A DNA stretch of 64,000 bases from Alteromonas sp. C1M14 (GCF_018860965.1 NZ_JAHKQF010000013.1:62001-126000); one strand, 5' to 3'. Numbered from the stretch's first letter, positions 1 to 11,173 are shown. A program made the numbers and translations. The notes: generated by a model from the sequence alone, not told the origin.

Positions 1-2
1 CT

Positions 3-3000
3 ATGCCAAAACGTACCGATATAAAAAGTATTCTTATTTTGGGTGCTGGCCCTATTGTAATTGGCCAGGCCTGCGAATTTGACTATTCAGGCGCACAGGC
101 TTGTAAAGCCTTACGCGAAGAGGGTTACCGGGTTATTCTGGTAAATTCAAACCCTGCCACTATTATGACCGACCCAGAAATGGCCGATGCTACTTACATC
201 GAACCCATTCACTGGGAAGTGGTTAGAAAAATCATTGAAAAAGAACGTCCTGATGCGGTATTACCTACCATGGGCGGACAAACCGCACTGAACTGCGCGT
301 TAGATCTTAACCGCGAAGGGGTGTTACGGGAATTTGACGTTGAATTGATTGGGGCCACTGCCGACGCCATCGATAAAGCCGAAGATCGTGAGCGTTTCGA
401 TAAAGCCATGCGTTCTATTGGCCTTGAATGCCCGCATGCTGAAATTGCCCACTCAATGGAAGAAGCCCACGATGTGCTCTCGCGCATTGGCTTCCCTTGT
501 ATTATTCGTCCTTCTTTCACCATGGGTGGAAGCGGCGGTGGTATCGCTTACAACATTGAAGAATTTAACGAAATTTGTAATCGAGGCTTAGATCTTTCCC
601 CTACCAGTGAGCTGTTGATTGATGAATCACTCATTGGCTGGAAAGAGTACGAGATGGAAGTGGTTAGGGACAAAAACGATAATTGTATTATTGTTTGTAC
701 CATTGAAAACTTCGATCCCATGGGGGTTCACACCGGTGATTCCATTACCGTAGCACCGGCGCAAACCCTTACCGATAAAGAATTCCAGATTATGCGTAAT
801 GCTGCCATGGCGGTGTTGCGTGAAATTGGCGTGGAAACCGGTGGTTCAAACGTACAATTTGGTGTGGATCCTAAAACCGGTCGCATGGTCATCATCGAGA
901 TGAACCCTCGTGTGTCTCGCTCCTCTGCGCTGGCATCAAAAGCAACGGGCTTCCCCATTGCCAAAGTTGCCGCGAAATTGGCGATTGGTTACACCTTAGA
1001 TGAATTGGCCAACGATATTACAGGTGGTTTGACACCGGCATCTTTTGAGCCATCCATCGATTATGTTGTGACCAAAATCCCCCGTTTTAACTTCGAGAAA
1101 TTCGCTGGCGCAAACGATCGTCTAACCACGCAAATGAAATCAGTGGGTGAGGTCATGGCCATTGGTCGTAACCAACAAGAGTCCCTTCAAAAAGCATTGC
1201 GTGGCCTAGAAGTTGGTGCAACAGGCTTAAACCCTGTGCTGGATTTAGACGACGAAGACGCGAAAAACAAGCTCATGTACGAACTACGTGAGCCGGGTGC
1301 AGAACGTATTTGGTACATTGCCGATGCTTTCCGTATGGGAATGACGGTGGATGAGGTATTCAAGGTTACCAATATCGACCGTTGGTACTTGGTGCAACTT
1401 GAAGACTTAGTTAAACAGGAAGCCAAGGTTAGTGAAGCTGGCTTAGAAGCCCTCGACGCTGACTTTTTACGTCAACTAAAACGTAAAGGCTTTTCTGATG
1501 CTCGGTTGGCTGAATTAACAGACTCCCAAGAAAGTGATGTCCGTGATGTGCGCCGAGGCTTTGATATTTATCCGGTTTACAAGCGTGTCGATACTTGTGC
1601 GGCGGAATTTTCCACCAGCACGGCTTACATGTATTCAACCTACGATGAAGAATGTGAAGCGAACCCGTCAGATAAAGATAAAATTATGGTACTTGGCGGC
1701 GGACCAAACCGTATTGGTCAAGGTATCGAATTTGATTACTGCTGTGTGCATGCTGCGTTGTCGATGCGCGAGGACGGTTACGAAACCATTATGGTTAACT
1801 GTAATCCAGAAACGGTTTCTACGGATTATGATACTTCTGATCGCTTGTACTTTGAGCCAGTGACCTTAGAAGACGTGCTGGAAATCGTAGCTAAAGAACA
1901 GCCAAAAGGTGTGATTGTTCAATACGGCGGTCAAACCCCGCTTAAATTAGCGCGGGCGCTAGAGGCCAATGGTGTACCGGTTATTGGTACGTCACCTGAA
2001 GCCATTGACCGCGCTGAAGATAGAGAACGCTTCCAGCATATGGTGGACAAGCTAGGCCTTAAACAGCCTGCTAATGCCACGGTAACTAACACCGAAGAAG
2101 CCTTGGCGAAAGCTGAAGAAATTGGCTTCCCCTTGGTGGTACGTCCTTCTTATGTCCTTGGTGGTCGGGCAATGGAAATTGTTTACGACTTAAAAGATTT
2201 GAAACGTTACCTCACTGAAGCGGTAAAAGTGTCTAATGACGCGCCTGTGTTGTTAGACCGTTTCTTAGATGACGCCATAGAAGTGGATATCGACGCCATC
2301 TGTGATGGAAAAGACGTTGTTATTGGCGGCATCATGGAGCACATCGAACAAGCCGGGGTTCACTCTGGTGATTCCGCCTGTTCATTGCCACCCCATTCTT
2401 TATCTAAAGAGATTCAGGATGTGATGCGCATGCAAGTCCGCGATATGGCATTAGAGTTGGGTGTTGTGGGCTTAATGAATACCCAGTTTGCCATTAAAGA
2501 TGGCCAAGTGTATCTCATTGAGGTGAATCCACGGGCAGCTCGTACGGTGCCATTTGTGTCGAAAGCAACCGGCGTACCGTTAGCTAAAGTGGCGGCCCGT
2601 TGTATGGCTGGGCAATCGCTGGCAGAGCAGGGGATAACAGAGGAAATTATTCCGCCGTTTTATTCTGTTAAAGAAGTGGTATTACCTTTTGCTAAGTTCC
2701 AAGGTGTGGATCCATTACTTGGCCCAGAAATGCGCTCTACCGGCGAAGTCATGGGCGTAGGTGATACCTTCGAAGAAGCTTATGCAAAAGCTAATTTAGG
2801 GGCAAGCGCACCCTTACCACGTGAAGGTAAAGCGTTGATTTCGGTTAGAAACAACGACAAAGCCCGCATTGTTGATCTGGCAAAAGCCATGATTGCAGCA
2901 GGCTTTGAACTGGAATGTACCCGTGGTACTGCCACTACATTAGATGAAGCTGGCATTAAAAATACGGTGGTAAATAAAGTATCTGAAGGTCGCCCTAATA

Positions 3001-3224
3001 TCGTTGATGCGATTAAAAACGGCGAATATAGCTACATTATTAATACCACAGAAGGGCGACAAGCCATTACTGATTCTGTTTACATTCGTCGTGAAGCGTT
3101 ACTTAATAAGATAACCTACACGACGACAATGAACGCCGCTTTTGCCACTATTCAGGCAAAATCAGCGGACGACAGAAACAAGGTGGCGTCAGTGCAGGAG
3201 CTACATGCACGCATTCATGGTTAA
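3..3224 (+). CDS. carB: Carbamoyl-phosphate synthase large subunit
   Basis: Large subunit of carbamoyl-phosphate synthase, which makes carbamoyl phosphate from bicarbonate, ATP and ammonia channelled from the CarA glutaminase, for arginine and pyrimidine synthesis in the cytosol. The 1073 residues equal the E. coli length. The two homologous ATP-grasp halves are visible: the first opens with [19 protein letters not shown] and the second, near residue 560, with [16 protein letters not shown]. The C-terminal part (from about 940) is the allosteric MGS-like domain. The ATG lies two bases inside the window edge, so carA is expected immediately upstream but cannot be seen. A strong hairpin terminator follows. 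Confidence 0.98.
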   Translation: MPKRTDIKSILILGAGPIVIGQACEFDYSGAQACKALREEGYRVILVNSNPATIMTDPEMADATYIEPIHWEVVRKIIEKERPDAVLPTMGGQTALNCALDLNREGVLREFDVELIGATADAIDKAEDRERFDKAMRSIGLECPHAEIAHSMEEAHDVLSRIGFPCIIRPSFTMGGSGGGIAYNIEEFNEICNRGLDLSPTSELLIDESLIGWKEYEMEVVRDKNDNCIIVCTIENFDPMGVHTGDSITVAPAQTLTDKEFQIMRNAAMAVLREIGVETGGSNVQFGVDPKTGRMVIIEMNPRVSRSSALASKATGFPIAKVAAKLAIGYTLDELANDITGGLTPASFEPSIDYVVTKIPRFNFEKFAGANDRLTTQMKSVGEVMAIGRNQQESLQKALRGLEVGATGLNPVLDLDDEDAKNKLMYELREPGAERIWYIADAFRMGMTVDEVFKVTNIDRWYLVQLEDLVKQEAKVSEAGLEALDADFLRQLKRKGFSDARLAELTDSQESDVRDVRRGFDIYPVYKRVDTCAAEFSTSTAYMYSTYDEECEANPSDKDKIMVLGGGPNRIGQGIEFDYCCVHAALSMREDGYETIMVNCNPETVSTDYDTSDRLYFEPVTLEDVLEIVAKEQPKGVIVQYGGQTPLKLARALEANGVPVIGTSPEAIDRAEDRERFQHMVDKLGLKQPANATVTNTEEALAKAEEIGFPLVVRPSYVLGGRAMEIVYDLKDLKRYLTEAVKVSNDAPVLLDRFLDDAIEVDIDAICDGKDVVIGGIMEHIEQAGVHSGDSACSLPPHSLSKEIQDVMRMQVRDMALELGVVGLMNTQFAIKDGQVYLIEVNPRAARTVPFVSKATGVPLAKVAARCMAGQSLAEQGITEEIIPPFYSVKEVVLPFAKFQGVDPLLGPEMRSTGEVMGVGDTFEEAYAKANLGASAPLPREGKALISVRNNDKARIVDLAKAMIAAGFELECTRGTATTLDEAGIKNTVVNKVSEGRPNIVDAIKNGEYSYIINTTEGRQAITDSVYIRREALLNKITYTTTMNAAFATIQAKSADDRNKVASVQELHARIHG

Positions 3225-3270
3225 TGACATAACCTGAAAAGTGCGGTATTCTTCACAATCAGCCTTATAA

Positions 3271-3300
3271 AAAAAGTGCGCCAGTTTGGCGCACTTTTTT
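3271..3300 (+). terminator. Rho-independent terminator after carB
   Basis: An A-run, a GTGCGCC/GGCGCAC stem with an AGTTT loop, and a run of six T. It separates carB from greA. The flanking A and T runs mean it could work in either direction, but only carB reads into it. Confidence 0.9.
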
Positions 3301-3337
3301 AATCATCGATGGTCAAAAAAACAAGTGAGATAAAACC

Positions 3338-3814
3338 ATGAGTCAGTATCCGATGACCGCTCGTGGCGCAGAGCTATTGCGCGAAGAATTAAATGAGCTT
3401 AAGACAGTCACCCGTCCACGCATCATTGAAGCTATTGCGGATGCTCGTGAGCACGGAGATTTAAAAGAAAACGCCGAATATCATGCGGCCCGTGAACAAC
3501 AAAGTTTTTGCGAAGGACGAATTCAAGATATCGAAGGAAAGCTTTCCAACGCACAAATCATTGATGTGACGAAAATGGATAACAACGGTAAGGTCATTTT
3601 TGGTGTTACCGTTACCATTATGAACCTTGAGACCGACGCTGAGACTACCTATCGCATTGTTGGTGATGATGAAGCCGATATTAAGAACAACTTAATATCA
3701 GTGAACTCACCCATCGCCAGAGGGCTTATCGGCAAAGAAGTCGACGATGTGGTAAATATTCAAACCCCTGCAGGCACGGTGGAGTTTGAGATCATTGAAG
3801 TGGAATATATATAA
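3338..3814 (+). CDS. greA: Transcription elongation factor GreA
   Basis: Transcript-cleavage factor that rescues backtracked RNA polymerase by inserting its N-terminal coiled coil into the secondary channel. The 158 residues match the family length. The N-terminal coiled coil (about 1-75) carries the acidic tip region in [20 protein letters not shown], and the C-terminal FKBP-like domain covers about 80-158. It follows the carB terminator, the usual carAB-greA arrangement of gammaproteobacteria, and probably has its own promoter. Its downstream terminator is shared with the convergent hsp20 gene. Confidence 0.97.
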   Translation: MSQYPMTARGAELLREELNELKTVTRPRIIEAIADAREHGDLKENAEYHAAREQQSFCEGRIQDIEGKLSNAQIIDVTKMDNNGKVIFGVTVTIMNLETDAETTYRIVGDDEADIKNNLISVNSPIARGLIGKEVDDVVNIQTPAGTVEFEIIEVEYI

Positions 3815-3841
3815 ACGTTTTTTTTAGCGAAGACGTTTCAT

Positions 3842-3872
3842 AAAAGGCAAGGGCACAACCCTTGCCTTTTTT
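3842..3872. terminator. Bidirectional terminator between greA and hsp20
   Basis: AAAAGGCAAGGG, a CACAA loop, CCCTTGCC and a T-run. Flanking A and T tracts allow termination from both sides. The stop codon of hsp20 lies at its edge. Confidence 0.88.
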
Positions 3873-4305
3873 ATTTGGGTTGGTTAGAGCCAATACTAAT
3901 ACGGCGAGCTTTTTTAGGCTCCGGAACAATACGTTCAAGATCAATATTCAAAAGCCCATTTTCCATGTCCGCAGAACACACCTTAACGTTGTCACCTAGT
4001 TGAAAAGTCCGTTCAAAATTACGTTCTGAAATGCCTTTATGTAAGAACTTTCTTTCCTGACCTGTTACGGGGGCTTTTTTACCGGCCACCACCAGTTTAT
4101 TGTCAACGGTTTCTATAATGACTTCTTGTTGGCTAAAACCGGCTACAGCCATGGTGATGCGATAATGGGTATCATCCATTAATTCGATGTTATAAGGTGG
4201 ATAACCGCTTTGTTTTTCTGCAACTTTAGCCGCTTCAACCAAGGCTGCTAAGTGATCTGAGCCAATAAACGAGCGGTATAGTGGTGTTAAATCGATACTA
4301 GGCAT
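3871..4305 (-). CDS. Small heat-shock protein, Hsp20/IbpA type
   Basis: ATP-independent holdase that binds unfolding proteins in the cytosol. The 144 residues have the alpha-crystallin domain at about 35-125, with IELMDDTHYRITMAVAGF at its start and NGLLNIDLER near its end, close to E. coli IbpA/IbpB. The C-terminal I-x-I anchor is represented by RISIG. The gene lies 90 bp downstream of lnt on the same strand, so it may receive read-through from the miaB-lnt operon. The gap contains an RNA hairpin next to the Shine-Dalgarno, which hints at thermosensor control. Confidence 0.93.
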   Translation of the reverse strand: MPSIDLTPLYRSFIGSDHLAALVEAAKVAEKQSGYPPYNIELMDDTHYRITMAVAGFSQQEVIIETVDNKLVVAGKKAPVTGQERKFLHKGISERNFERTFQLGDNVKVCSADMENGLLNIDLERIVPEPKKARRISIGSNQPK

Positions 4306-4310
4306 CTTCG

Positions 4311-4365
4311 TCTCCTGAACTTAAACGTTCGTCCTTAACCCGTACGCACCCAATGGTGCGGTTAA
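4311..4365 (-). promoter_or_regulatory. Structured 5' leader of hsp20
   Basis: In the transcript sense the leader forms a stem of UUAACC and GCACC paired with GGUGC and GGUUAA, with a five-base bulge and an AUUG loop. A small GAAC/GUUC hairpin directly abuts the AGGAG ribosome-binding site. IbpA genes are known to carry ROSE-type RNA thermometers. Here I do not see the SD paired directly, so a thermosensor role is inference. Confidence 0.4.
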
Positions 4366-4394
4366 AACAACGGGTTGCTTGTTTCCTACTCACG

Positions 4395-5909
4395 CTATTG
4401 TCGAGGCGCGGGGGCGTTTGTTTTTTTGATCCCGATTGCGCAAGCGAGCCCAGCTAAACCAATAAACAAAGCAAAGAGATCACCATAGCGTTTATAAGGG
4501 GTTAAACCTTTAGTGGCTTGCACAGGCGCTACAATACTACCGGATTCAAATTGAGGAAGTGCCGAGACAATCTCCCCTTTGGCGTTGATAAAAGCCGTAA
4601 TGCCATTGTTGGTGGCGCGAATAACCGGTCTGCCCATTTCCATGGCCCTGACTTGGGCAATTTCTAAATGCTGTGCTGGCCCATGAGAATGGCCAAACCA
4701 GGCGTCGTTACTCACGGTAATGATCATGTCTGTATCGTCATGCACATTGGCTGCGACCTGACGTGGAAATGCGATTTCAAAGCAAATGGCAGGGGCAAGG
4801 TGAATGCCGTTCGCCATGAGGTTCTTCTGTTGGTAATCCCCCCGGGAGAAAGACGACATGGGGAGATCGAACAAGGGAGCAAGGGGGCGTAGAAAATCTT
4901 CGAAGGGCACAAATTCACCCACGGGTAGCAAGTGATGCTTGGCGTAGCGATCACTATGGAAGTAGGTGTACTGAGGCGTTGAATCCTCAGCCGATTGCTT
5001 CCCTAATACGATCAGGTTGTTCCAAGCCTCTTGTGATTCCCAGTTGTAGTTAACAATGCCGGTGATAAGACTGGTGTTATTTTCTATGGCCGTTGCATCA
5101 AGGGTATGAAGATAGTCACTGGCCATGATTTCCAGCTTTGGAATGGCCGCTTCAGGCCAAACAATCAAGTCACTTTGCCACAAAGGTTCAGTGAGGGAGA
5201 GGTACTTTTCCATGGTGGGGCCGTCGTGTTCTGGCGTCCAGCGTATTGACTGGGCAATATTGCCCTGAACCATGGCAACTTGGTAGGTCTTTTTAACACT
5301 GACAAAGTCCACCGATTGTAATATATAACCTGACAACAATGCGGTCGCAAAGGCGAGACTCGGTGCGATGGCTTGTTTAATTTGCTTAACTTGTGTTATC
5401 GAGGCGGCAAGGGCAATAACAATGAGGGTAACCCCGGTTTCACCGATAATGGGCAACCAGCCTTTTAAGGGACTTACAGCCTGGCTATATCCCACCGATA
5501 ACCAAGGGAAGCCAGAGAGCATCCAACTGCGAACCCACTCGGCAATAAACCAAAAAAATGGCAGTGCTAACGGCCATAATCGGGCAGGGAAGTAACGTTT
5601 AGTAACCCATAGGGCGGTGGCCGGATACAGTGCCAAATAGCTGCAAAGTAGTAGCATAAGGCTAACAGAGGCAATAAGAGGTAAACCGCCAAAATCGGCA
5701 ATGCTGACGTGTACCCAACTGATACCCGCACCAAACCAGCCGAGGCCAAACAACCAGCCACATAGAAAAGGCCGAGACACCGCGGATAGTTGGCGAAAGG
5801 CCAGTGCCAATGCAATAAAGGTAACCGGCCACATAGCGAAAGGCGCGTAAGCAAAAGTAAGACTGGCACCGCTAAGGAGTGCCAGTAAATAGGGGAACCA
5901 GGTTTTCAG
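4395..5909 (-). CDS. lnt: Apolipoprotein N-acyltransferase
   Basis: Inner-membrane enzyme that N-acylates the lipoprotein cysteine, the last step of lipoprotein maturation. An N-terminal block of membrane segments is followed by a nitrilase-type domain with Glu (WPEAAIP), Lys (KHHLLPVGEFVPF) and Cys (APAICFE) positions. The first ATG would be at 5834 and give 479 residues, cutting into the first membrane helix. The frame stays open upstream and encodes a good helix. I place the start at a CTG at 5909, preceded by GGAG with about eight bases of spacing just after the ybeX stop, giving 504 residues, the family length. The CTG start is inference. It is the last gene of the miaB-ybeZYX-lnt operon. 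Confidence 0.9.
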   Translation of the reverse strand: MKTWFPYLLALLSGASLTFAYAPFAMWPVTFIALALAFRQLSAVSRPFLCGWLFGLGWFGAGISWVHVSIADFGGLPLIASVSLMLLLCSYLALYPATALWVTKRYFPARLWPLALPFFWFIAEWVRSWMLSGFPWLSVGYSQAVSPLKGWLPIIGETGVTLIVIALAASITQVKQIKQAIAPSLAFATALLSGYILQSVDFVSVKKTYQVAMVQGNIAQSIRWTPEHDGPTMEKYLSLTEPLWQSDLIVWPEAAIPKLEIMASDYLHTLDATAIENNTSLITGIVNYNWESQEAWNNLIVLGKQSAEDSTPQYTYFHSDRYAKHHLLPVGEFVPFEDFLRPLAPLFDLPMSSFSRGDYQQKNLMANGIHLAPAICFEIAFPRQVAANVHDDTDMIITVSNDAWFGHSHGPAQHLEIAQVRAMEMGRPVIRATNNGITAFINAKGEIVSALPQFESGSIVAPVQATKGLTPYKRYGDLFALFIGLAGLACAIGIKKTNAPAPRQ

Positions 5910-5914
5910 CGGTC

Positions 5915-6772
5915 TTACTCCATAGCTGGAACAGTCACTTTTAACTGTACCAATCTGCGTTTATCTGAATTGGTTATCTTAAAATGAATGTCGCTGATGG
6001 TAATTTCATCATTGGTTTCGGGCATATGACCGAAGGCTTTTAAGACAATGCCGCCAATGGTATCTGCATCTTCTTCATTAAATTCGGTATGGAAGAAATC
6101 GTTAAAATCATCCACGGCGGTAAGGGCTTTTACCGAGTAGGTAGATTTATTCAATGGCTTTATGTCTTCGGTGCCGTCTTCATCGATATCGTATTCGTCT
6201 TCAATTTCACCCACAATGAGTTCTAGAATGTCTTCGATGGTGACAAGACCGGATACGCCACCGTATTCATCCACAACGATGGCCATATGATAACGTTGCT
6301 GACGAAACTCTTTGAGCAAGACATCTACCCGTTTACTTTCAGGTACGATCACCGCGGGACGAATCACATCACATAGTTGAAAAGGTCTATCAGGGGTAAA
6401 CGCGTAGTCCAGCAGATCTTTGGCAAGCAATATACCTTCGATATGGTCTTTATCTTCACTAATAACCGGAAAACGAGAGTGGGCTGTTTCGAGGATCTTA
6501 GGGAGAAACTCTTCCACATTTTGCTCAATGTCGATGGTGGTCATTTGGGTGCGTGGGATCATAATATCCCGTACGCGCATTTCGTTAACGCCGATAACGC
6601 CTTCAATCATTTCTCTGGTTTGAGGGTCAATCAGCTCCCGTTGTTCGGCTTCTGTAATGACTTCTACCAGGTCTTGTTTGCTTCTCGGCTCGCCGGAAAA
6701 TGTCAGTCTTATTTTATCTAACCAACCTTTGCTCGTCGAGCCGTTGGTAGAGTGAGGGTTATCGTCGCTCAT
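5915..6772 (-). CDS. ybeX: CBS-domain protein CorC/YbeX
   Basis: CorC/HlyC-family protein of 285 residues, linked to magnesium/cobalt handling and, through its operon, to ribosome and RNA quality control. Two CBS motifs lie at about 65-190, beginning MIPRTQMTTIDIEQ, with the signature VDEYGGVSGLVTIEDILE in the second. A CorC_HlyC transporter-associated domain follows at about 205-285. No membrane segment is present, unlike CorB. The gene follows ybeY by 32 bp and its stop lies just before the inferred lnt start, so translation is probably coupled. Confidence 0.94.
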   Translation of the reverse strand: MSDDNPHSTNGSTSKGWLDKIRLTFSGEPRSKQDLVEVITEAEQRELIDPQTREMIEGVIGVNEMRVRDIMIPRTQMTTIDIEQNVEEFLPKILETAHSRFPVISEDKDHIEGILLAKDLLDYAFTPDRPFQLCDVIRPAVIVPESKRVDVLLKEFRQQRYHMAIVVDEYGGVSGLVTIEDILELIVGEIEDEYDIDEDGTEDIKPLNKSTYSVKALTAVDDFNDFFHTEFNEEDADTIGGIVLKAFGHMPETNDEITISDIHFKITNSDKRRLVQLKVTVPAME

Positions 6773-6804
6773 AATGGTCTTTTTAGTTCTCTGTAGGGTA
6801 AAAG

Positions 6805-7275
6805 TTAAAGCTCTTGGTAAGGATCGTCAATGCCTAACTGCGCTAAAATTGAAGTTTCAAGACGTTCCATGGTCTCTGCCTCTTCATTGTCAATGTGATC
6901 ATAGCCCAATAAATGCAAGATCCCATGTACGATCATATGGGCAAAATGGTCATTGACTTTTTTACGCTGCTCAGCGGCTTCTTGATGGATAACCGGTACA
7001 CAGATGACCAAATCACCCAGTAAATTAAGCGGAATATCCGGCGGACACTCAAAGGGAAAAGACAACACATTGGTGGGTTTATCTTTGCCTCGGTAAGTGA
7101 GGTTTAAAGATTGCGATTCATCGGCGTCCACAAATCGAAGTGTCACTTCTTTATCGCTTATATCCAGTGCCGTTAAAGCGCTGTCAGCCCAATGCTGCAA
7201 CAGGTCATCATTGGGAACTGAATAACCTTGTTGATCAGTATCACAGGCTATCTGCACATCTATTAAGGTGTTCAC
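6805..7275 (-). CDS. ybeY: Endoribonuclease YbeY
   Basis: Zinc-dependent single-strand endoribonuclease needed for 16S rRNA 3' maturation and 70S ribosome quality control. The 156 residues end with the defining [11 protein letters not shown] metal-binding motif (three histidines) at about 118-128. Its start overlaps the ybeZ stop by four bases, so the two are translationally coupled, as in E. coli. Confidence 0.96.
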   Translation of the reverse strand: MNTLIDVQIACDTDQQGYSVPNDDLLQHWADSALTALDISDKEVTLRFVDADESQSLNLTYRGKDKPTNVLSFPFECPPDIPLNLLGDLVICVPVIHQEAAEQRKKVNDHFAHMIVHGILHLLGYDHIDNEEAETMERLETSILAQLGIDDPYQEL

Positions 7276-8336
7276 TGGCTGTCTTTGTCCGCGTCCTGTG
7301 AAGAGGCGTTCAGTTTTTCTTGCTCTGCCGCTAACCGTTTAGCATGGCGAGCCCGTTCTTGGTCGCTATCAAACTGTTCATAAGCCTGAACAATACGAGC
7401 CACAACAGGATGACGTACCACGTCTTCTGCTTTGAAGAAATTAAACGATATATCGGTGACGTTTTCTAACACCTCAATACTGTTACGTAAGCCGGACCGC
7501 ACGCCTCGGGGTAAATCGACCTGAGTAATATCGCCAGTGATCACCGCCTTTGAATTAAAACCGATACGGGTCAGAAACATCTTCATCTGTTCGGTTGTTG
7601 TGTTCTGGCTTTCATCAAGAATTATAAAAGCATCGTTTAAGGTACGGCCTCGCATATAAGCGAGAGGTGCCACTTCAATCACGTTACGCTCCATGAGTTT
7701 TTCGACTTTTTCAAAGCCAAGCATTTCAAACAGCGCATCGTAAAGTGGACGTAGGTACGGATCGACTTTTTGCGATAGATCCCCAGGTAAGAAGCCCAGC
7801 TTTTCGCCCGCTTCTACTGCAGGGCGAGTAAGAAGTATGCGTCTTACTTCTTGGCGTTCTAGTGCATCCACGGCACAGGCCACCGCCAAATAGGTTTTGC
7901 CGGTGCCTGCCGGGCCAATACCGAAGGTAATATCGTGATTCACCACATTAGCAACGTATTGGGCCTGATTGGGGTTACGGGGTTTGATCACGCCTCGCTT
8001 AGTGCGAATGGTGACATCCTTGCTATTGCTGTTGTTTTCACCCCGTTCCAACAAGCGCGCTTCTTGAATGGCTAAGTGCACTTGTTGTGGATCTAACTGA
8101 GGAATAAGACCTTTAACTGGCTGGGTCTCAATATAAAGTAACTTTAATAACTCAACCGCACCCTTAGCCTGAAGGGGATCACCAAGTACTTTAAAGGTGT
8201 TATTTCGGTATGAGATCTCTACCCCCAGACGACGTTCAATTTGCTTGATGTTGTCATCAAAGGGCCCGCACAAGCTTGATAATCTTTTGTTATCAACCGG
8301 TTCTAAAATTACTTCGTTACTTACCAGTGTACTCAA
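7272..8336 (-). CDS. ybeZ: PhoH-like ATPase YbeZ
   Basis: PhoH-family P-loop ATPase/putative RNA helicase that partners YbeY. The 354 residues have a KH-like N-terminal region (about 15-75). The PhoH domain starts near 125 with Walker A GPAGTGKT, and the Walker B region is [10 protein letters not shown]. The C-terminal tail is charged. It sits 23 bp after miaB and overlaps ybeY, within the conserved miaB-ybeZ-ybeY-ybeX-lnt operon. Confidence 0.95.
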   Translation of the reverse strand: MSTLVSNEVILEPVDNKRLSSLCGPFDDNIKQIERRLGVEISYRNNTFKVLGDPLQAKGAVELLKLLYIETQPVKGLIPQLDPQQVHLAIQEARLLERGENNSNSKDVTIRTKRGVIKPRNPNQAQYVANVVNHDITFGIGPAGTGKTYLAVACAVDALERQEVRRILLTRPAVEAGEKLGFLPGDLSQKVDPYLRPLYDALFEMLGFEKVEKLMERNVIEVAPLAYMRGRTLNDAFIILDESQNTTTEQMKMFLTRIGFNSKAVITGDITQVDLPRGVRSGLRNSIEVLENVTDISFNFFKAEDVVRHPVVARIVQAYEQFDSDQERARHAKRLAAEQEKLNASSQDADKDSQ

Positions 8337-8359
8337 GTCGTTTATTTCCTCACTTTACA

Positions 8360-9802
8360 TTAATGGGCAGGGACAAATTGACCTACGCCAAGGGCATCAG
8401 GGGCGTTATCCTGATGTTTTGCGGTTATAGATTGGGGCGAAATGGCTACACGCAAGCCCATGTCTTTTTCCCGTCTTACTAGGCTACCCCGTAATGAGTT
8501 ACTAAAAACATCGGTAATTTTGACATCAACAAATTCACCAATCATATCTGGGGTGCCTTCGAAATTCACCACACGGTTATTTTCAGTTCGTCCTGTTAAT
8601 TCCATGGGGTTTTTCTTCGATGGTCCTTCAACCAAGATACGCTGTTCTGTTTCTAGCATATTTCTGGCAATACGCAGTGCCTGCTGGTTAATGCGCTGTT
8701 GAAGCAAGTACAAGCGTTGTTTTTTGGTGTCTTCGCTAACATCGTCCACGGCATCCGCAGCTGGAGTGCCGGGGCGAGCGCTATATATGAAGCTAAAGCT
8801 AAGGTCGTAATCCACCGCTTGAATTAGGTCCATAGTGGCTTCAAAGTCCGCATCGGTTTCACCGGGAAAACCAATAATAAAGTCGGAGGACATACTAATA
8901 TTAGGACGTACCTTCTTTAATTTGCGAATTTTGGATTTGTATTCTAATGCGGTGTGACCACGCTTCATTAAATTAAGCACGCGGTCAGAGCCACTTTGTA
9001 CTGGTAAATGAAGGTGATCCACTAATTCAGGAATCACTTCATAGGCAGCAATAATGTCGTCGGTAAATTCTACCGGATGAGACGTGGTGTAACGGATCCG
9101 GTCAATACCGTCGATAGCGGCGACTAATTCTAACAGCTCGGCGAAACGACACACTGTGCCATCGTGATGCTCACCACGATAGGCATTGACGTTTTGACCC
9201 AGTAAATTCACTTCGCGAACCCCTTGCTCTGCAAGTTGGGCGACTTCTAATATGACATCGTCTACCGGTCGACTGACTTCTTCGCCACGGGTATAAGGAA
9301 CAACGCAAAACGTGCAGTACTTAGAACAGCCTTCCATAATAGAAACAAAAGCCGTGGGGCCTTCCGCACGAGGCTCAGGAAGACGATCGAACTTTTCTAT
9401 TTCAGGAAAACTGACATCCACAACAGAGCGAGCACCGCCTTGTAGTTGATTAATCATTTCAGGGAGGCGGTGAAGCGTCTGAGGGCCGAAAACTAAATCA
9501 ACAAAGGGGGCACGCTGGCGAATATGATCGCCTTCTTGTGATGCCACGCAACCGCCCACACCAATAATCAGGTTGGGGTTGTGTTTTTTAAGGTTTTTCC
9601 AGCGGCCTAATTGATGGAATACTTTTTCCTGCGCTTTTTCACGAATGGAACAAGTATTCAACAGAATGACGTCCGCATCTTCGGCTTCCTGCGCTAGCGA
9701 ATAACCGTGGGTTGAGTCCAGCAAGTCAGCCATTTTTTCCGAGTCATACTCGTTCATCTGACAGCCCCACGTTTTGATAAACAGCTTTTTGGTCATATTC
9801 AC
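8360..9802 (-). CDS. miaB: tRNA-2-methylthio-N6-dimethylallyladenosine synthase MiaB
   Basis: Radical-SAM methylthiotransferase that adds the 2-methylthio group to i6A37 of tRNAs reading U-starting codons. The 480 residues show an N-terminal domain with cluster cysteines in [17 protein letters not shown] and GVGGCVAS, the radical-[11 protein letters not shown] at about 160, and a C-terminal TRAM domain at about 378-445 ([20 protein letters not shown]). A tail of roughly 30 residues extends beyond TRAM. It is divergent from ubiF across about 200 bp, as in E. coli, and is the first gene of the lnt operon. Confidence 0.97.
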   Translation of the reverse strand: MNMTKKLFIKTWGCQMNEYDSEKMADLLDSTHGYSLAQEAEDADVILLNTCSIREKAQEKVFHQLGRWKNLKKHNPNLIIGVGGCVASQEGDHIRQRAPFVDLVFGPQTLHRLPEMINQLQGGARSVVDVSFPEIEKFDRLPEPRAEGPTAFVSIMEGCSKYCTFCVVPYTRGEEVSRPVDDVILEVAQLAEQGVREVNLLGQNVNAYRGEHHDGTVCRFAELLELVAAIDGIDRIRYTTSHPVEFTDDIIAAYEVIPELVDHLHLPVQSGSDRVLNLMKRGHTALEYKSKIRKLKKVRPNISMSSDFIIGFPGETDADFEATMDLIQAVDYDLSFSFIYSARPGTPAADAVDDVSEDTKKQRLYLLQQRINQQALRIARNMLETEQRILVEGPSKKNPMELTGRTENNRVVNFEGTPDMIGEFVDVKITDVFSNSLRGSLVRREKDMGLRVAISPQSITAKHQDNAPDALGVGQFVPAH

Positions 9803-10000
9803 TTTAGGTTTTCAGGTAAATGTTCAAAATAGCCGCGTATTTTACCTGTTGTAGAGTGTTTTGCCCAGTCATTCATTAAAACGGTTAAATCCTTTCTTTG
9901 GGTTGCATATAGCTGTCTGATCTATCGCAAGGTATTAGGGATGATCCATGGCGTAACCTATAGCTTTACGTCATAATGCCGGTTCGAATCAGGAGACGTT

Positions 10001-11173
10001 ATGTACGATTTTTGTATCAATGGTGGCGGAATGGTAGGCAGTAGCCTAGCCCTCGGCTTGGTACAGCAAGGTTACAAGGTAGTGATCCTTGAATCTGCAA
10101 TGCCAGAGCCTTTCGACACACACCAGCCACCGGATTTGCGCCTTTCGGCTATCAGTTTAGCCTCTTGTCAGTTGCTAGAAAAGCTAGGCGCGTGGTCATA
10201 TATTCAACAATATCGTGTTAAAGCTTACGACCAATTGTCGGTGTGGGAGAACCCCACAATGGCTGCATCTTTTGATGCCGCAAGTATTCAGCAATCCCAT
10301 TTAGGCTACTTCGTTGAAAACCGGTTAATTCAGCTGGGCTGCTATGCTGCTTTAGAGAACCAAGATGTAACCTGGATCAAAGAGAATCGGTTAGTGGGCT
10401 ATACCTGCAACGATAATGGTGTAACGCTAACGCTGGAAAAAGGTAACACCGTCACTAGCCGTTATTTGATTGGTGCCGATGGCGCTCGCAGTCGAGTAAG
10501 GGCGTTGGCAGGCATTGGTACGAGCGGCTGGCAATATCAGCAACAGGCCATGGGAATTATTATAAAGTCGGCAACGCCAAGCAAAGGAGAAACCTGGCAA
10601 CAGTTTTTTCCGTCTGGACCACGGGCCTACTTACCCATGTACGACAATTATGGGTCACTGATTTGGTATGACAGCCCACAACGCATCAATCAGTTGTGTG
10701 GTTTACCCCCTGAACAATTAAAAGCGCAGGTGCTAGCGCATTTTCCCCAACGCTTAGACGACTTTGAAGTCCTTGATAAAGCGGCCTTTCCGTTAACCCG
10801 TTCTCATGCTACCCGCTATATTCAACCGGGGGTGATTTTAATTGGTGATGCGGCTCATACCATTAATCCATTGGCTGGGCAGGGCGTGAATCTTGGGTTT
10901 AAAGATGTATCGGCATTACTGGCGATTACCGCAACGAGCAAACCTGATGAACCGTCATTTTATCAACATTTATCCCAAGATTATGCGAGACCGCGGCGTC
11001 AGGATAATTTGCGCATGATGTCTGCTATGGACGGCTTTTATGCCTTGTTTAGTAATCAAATACCCCCATTGAAGATGATAAGAAACCTACTTCTCAAAGG
11101 GGCAGATATCAGCGGTCCCCTTAAGGTTGGGTTATTAAAACATGCAATAGGGATGGATGAATGGAAGTTCTGA
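10001..11173 (+). CDS. ubiF: FAD-dependent ubiquinone-biosynthesis hydroxylase, UbiF type
   Basis: Flavoprotein monooxygenase of the UbiH/UbiF/VisC family, 390 residues. Visible motifs are the N-terminal dinucleotide fold GGGMVGSSLALGL, the mid-protein DG motif GADGARSRVR and the C-terminal FAD motif GDAAHTINPLAGQGVNLG. Divergence from miaB is the E. coli ubiF context, so I assign the C6 hydroxylase acting on demethoxyubiquinone. The family is hard to split by sequence alone, so UbiF versus UbiH or UbiI rests mostly on synteny. A tRNA operon lies some 3 kb downstream, also as in E. coli. Confidence 0.88.
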   Translation: MYDFCINGGGMVGSSLALGLVQQGYKVVILESAMPEPFDTHQPPDLRLSAISLASCQLLEKLGAWSYIQQYRVKAYDQLSVWENPTMAASFDAASIQQSHLGYFVENRLIQLGCYAALENQDVTWIKENRLVGYTCNDNGVTLTLEKGNTVTSRYLIGADGARSRVRALAGIGTSGWQYQQQAMGIIIKSATPSKGETWQQFFPSGPRAYLPMYDNYGSLIWYDSPQRINQLCGLPPEQLKAQVLAHFPQRLDDFEVLDKAAFPLTRSHATRYIQPGVILIGDAAHTINPLAGQGVNLGFKDVSALLAITATSKPDEPSFYQHLSQDYARPRRQDNLRMMSAMDGFYALFSNQIPPLKMIRNLLLKGADISGPLKVGLLKHAIGMDEWKF

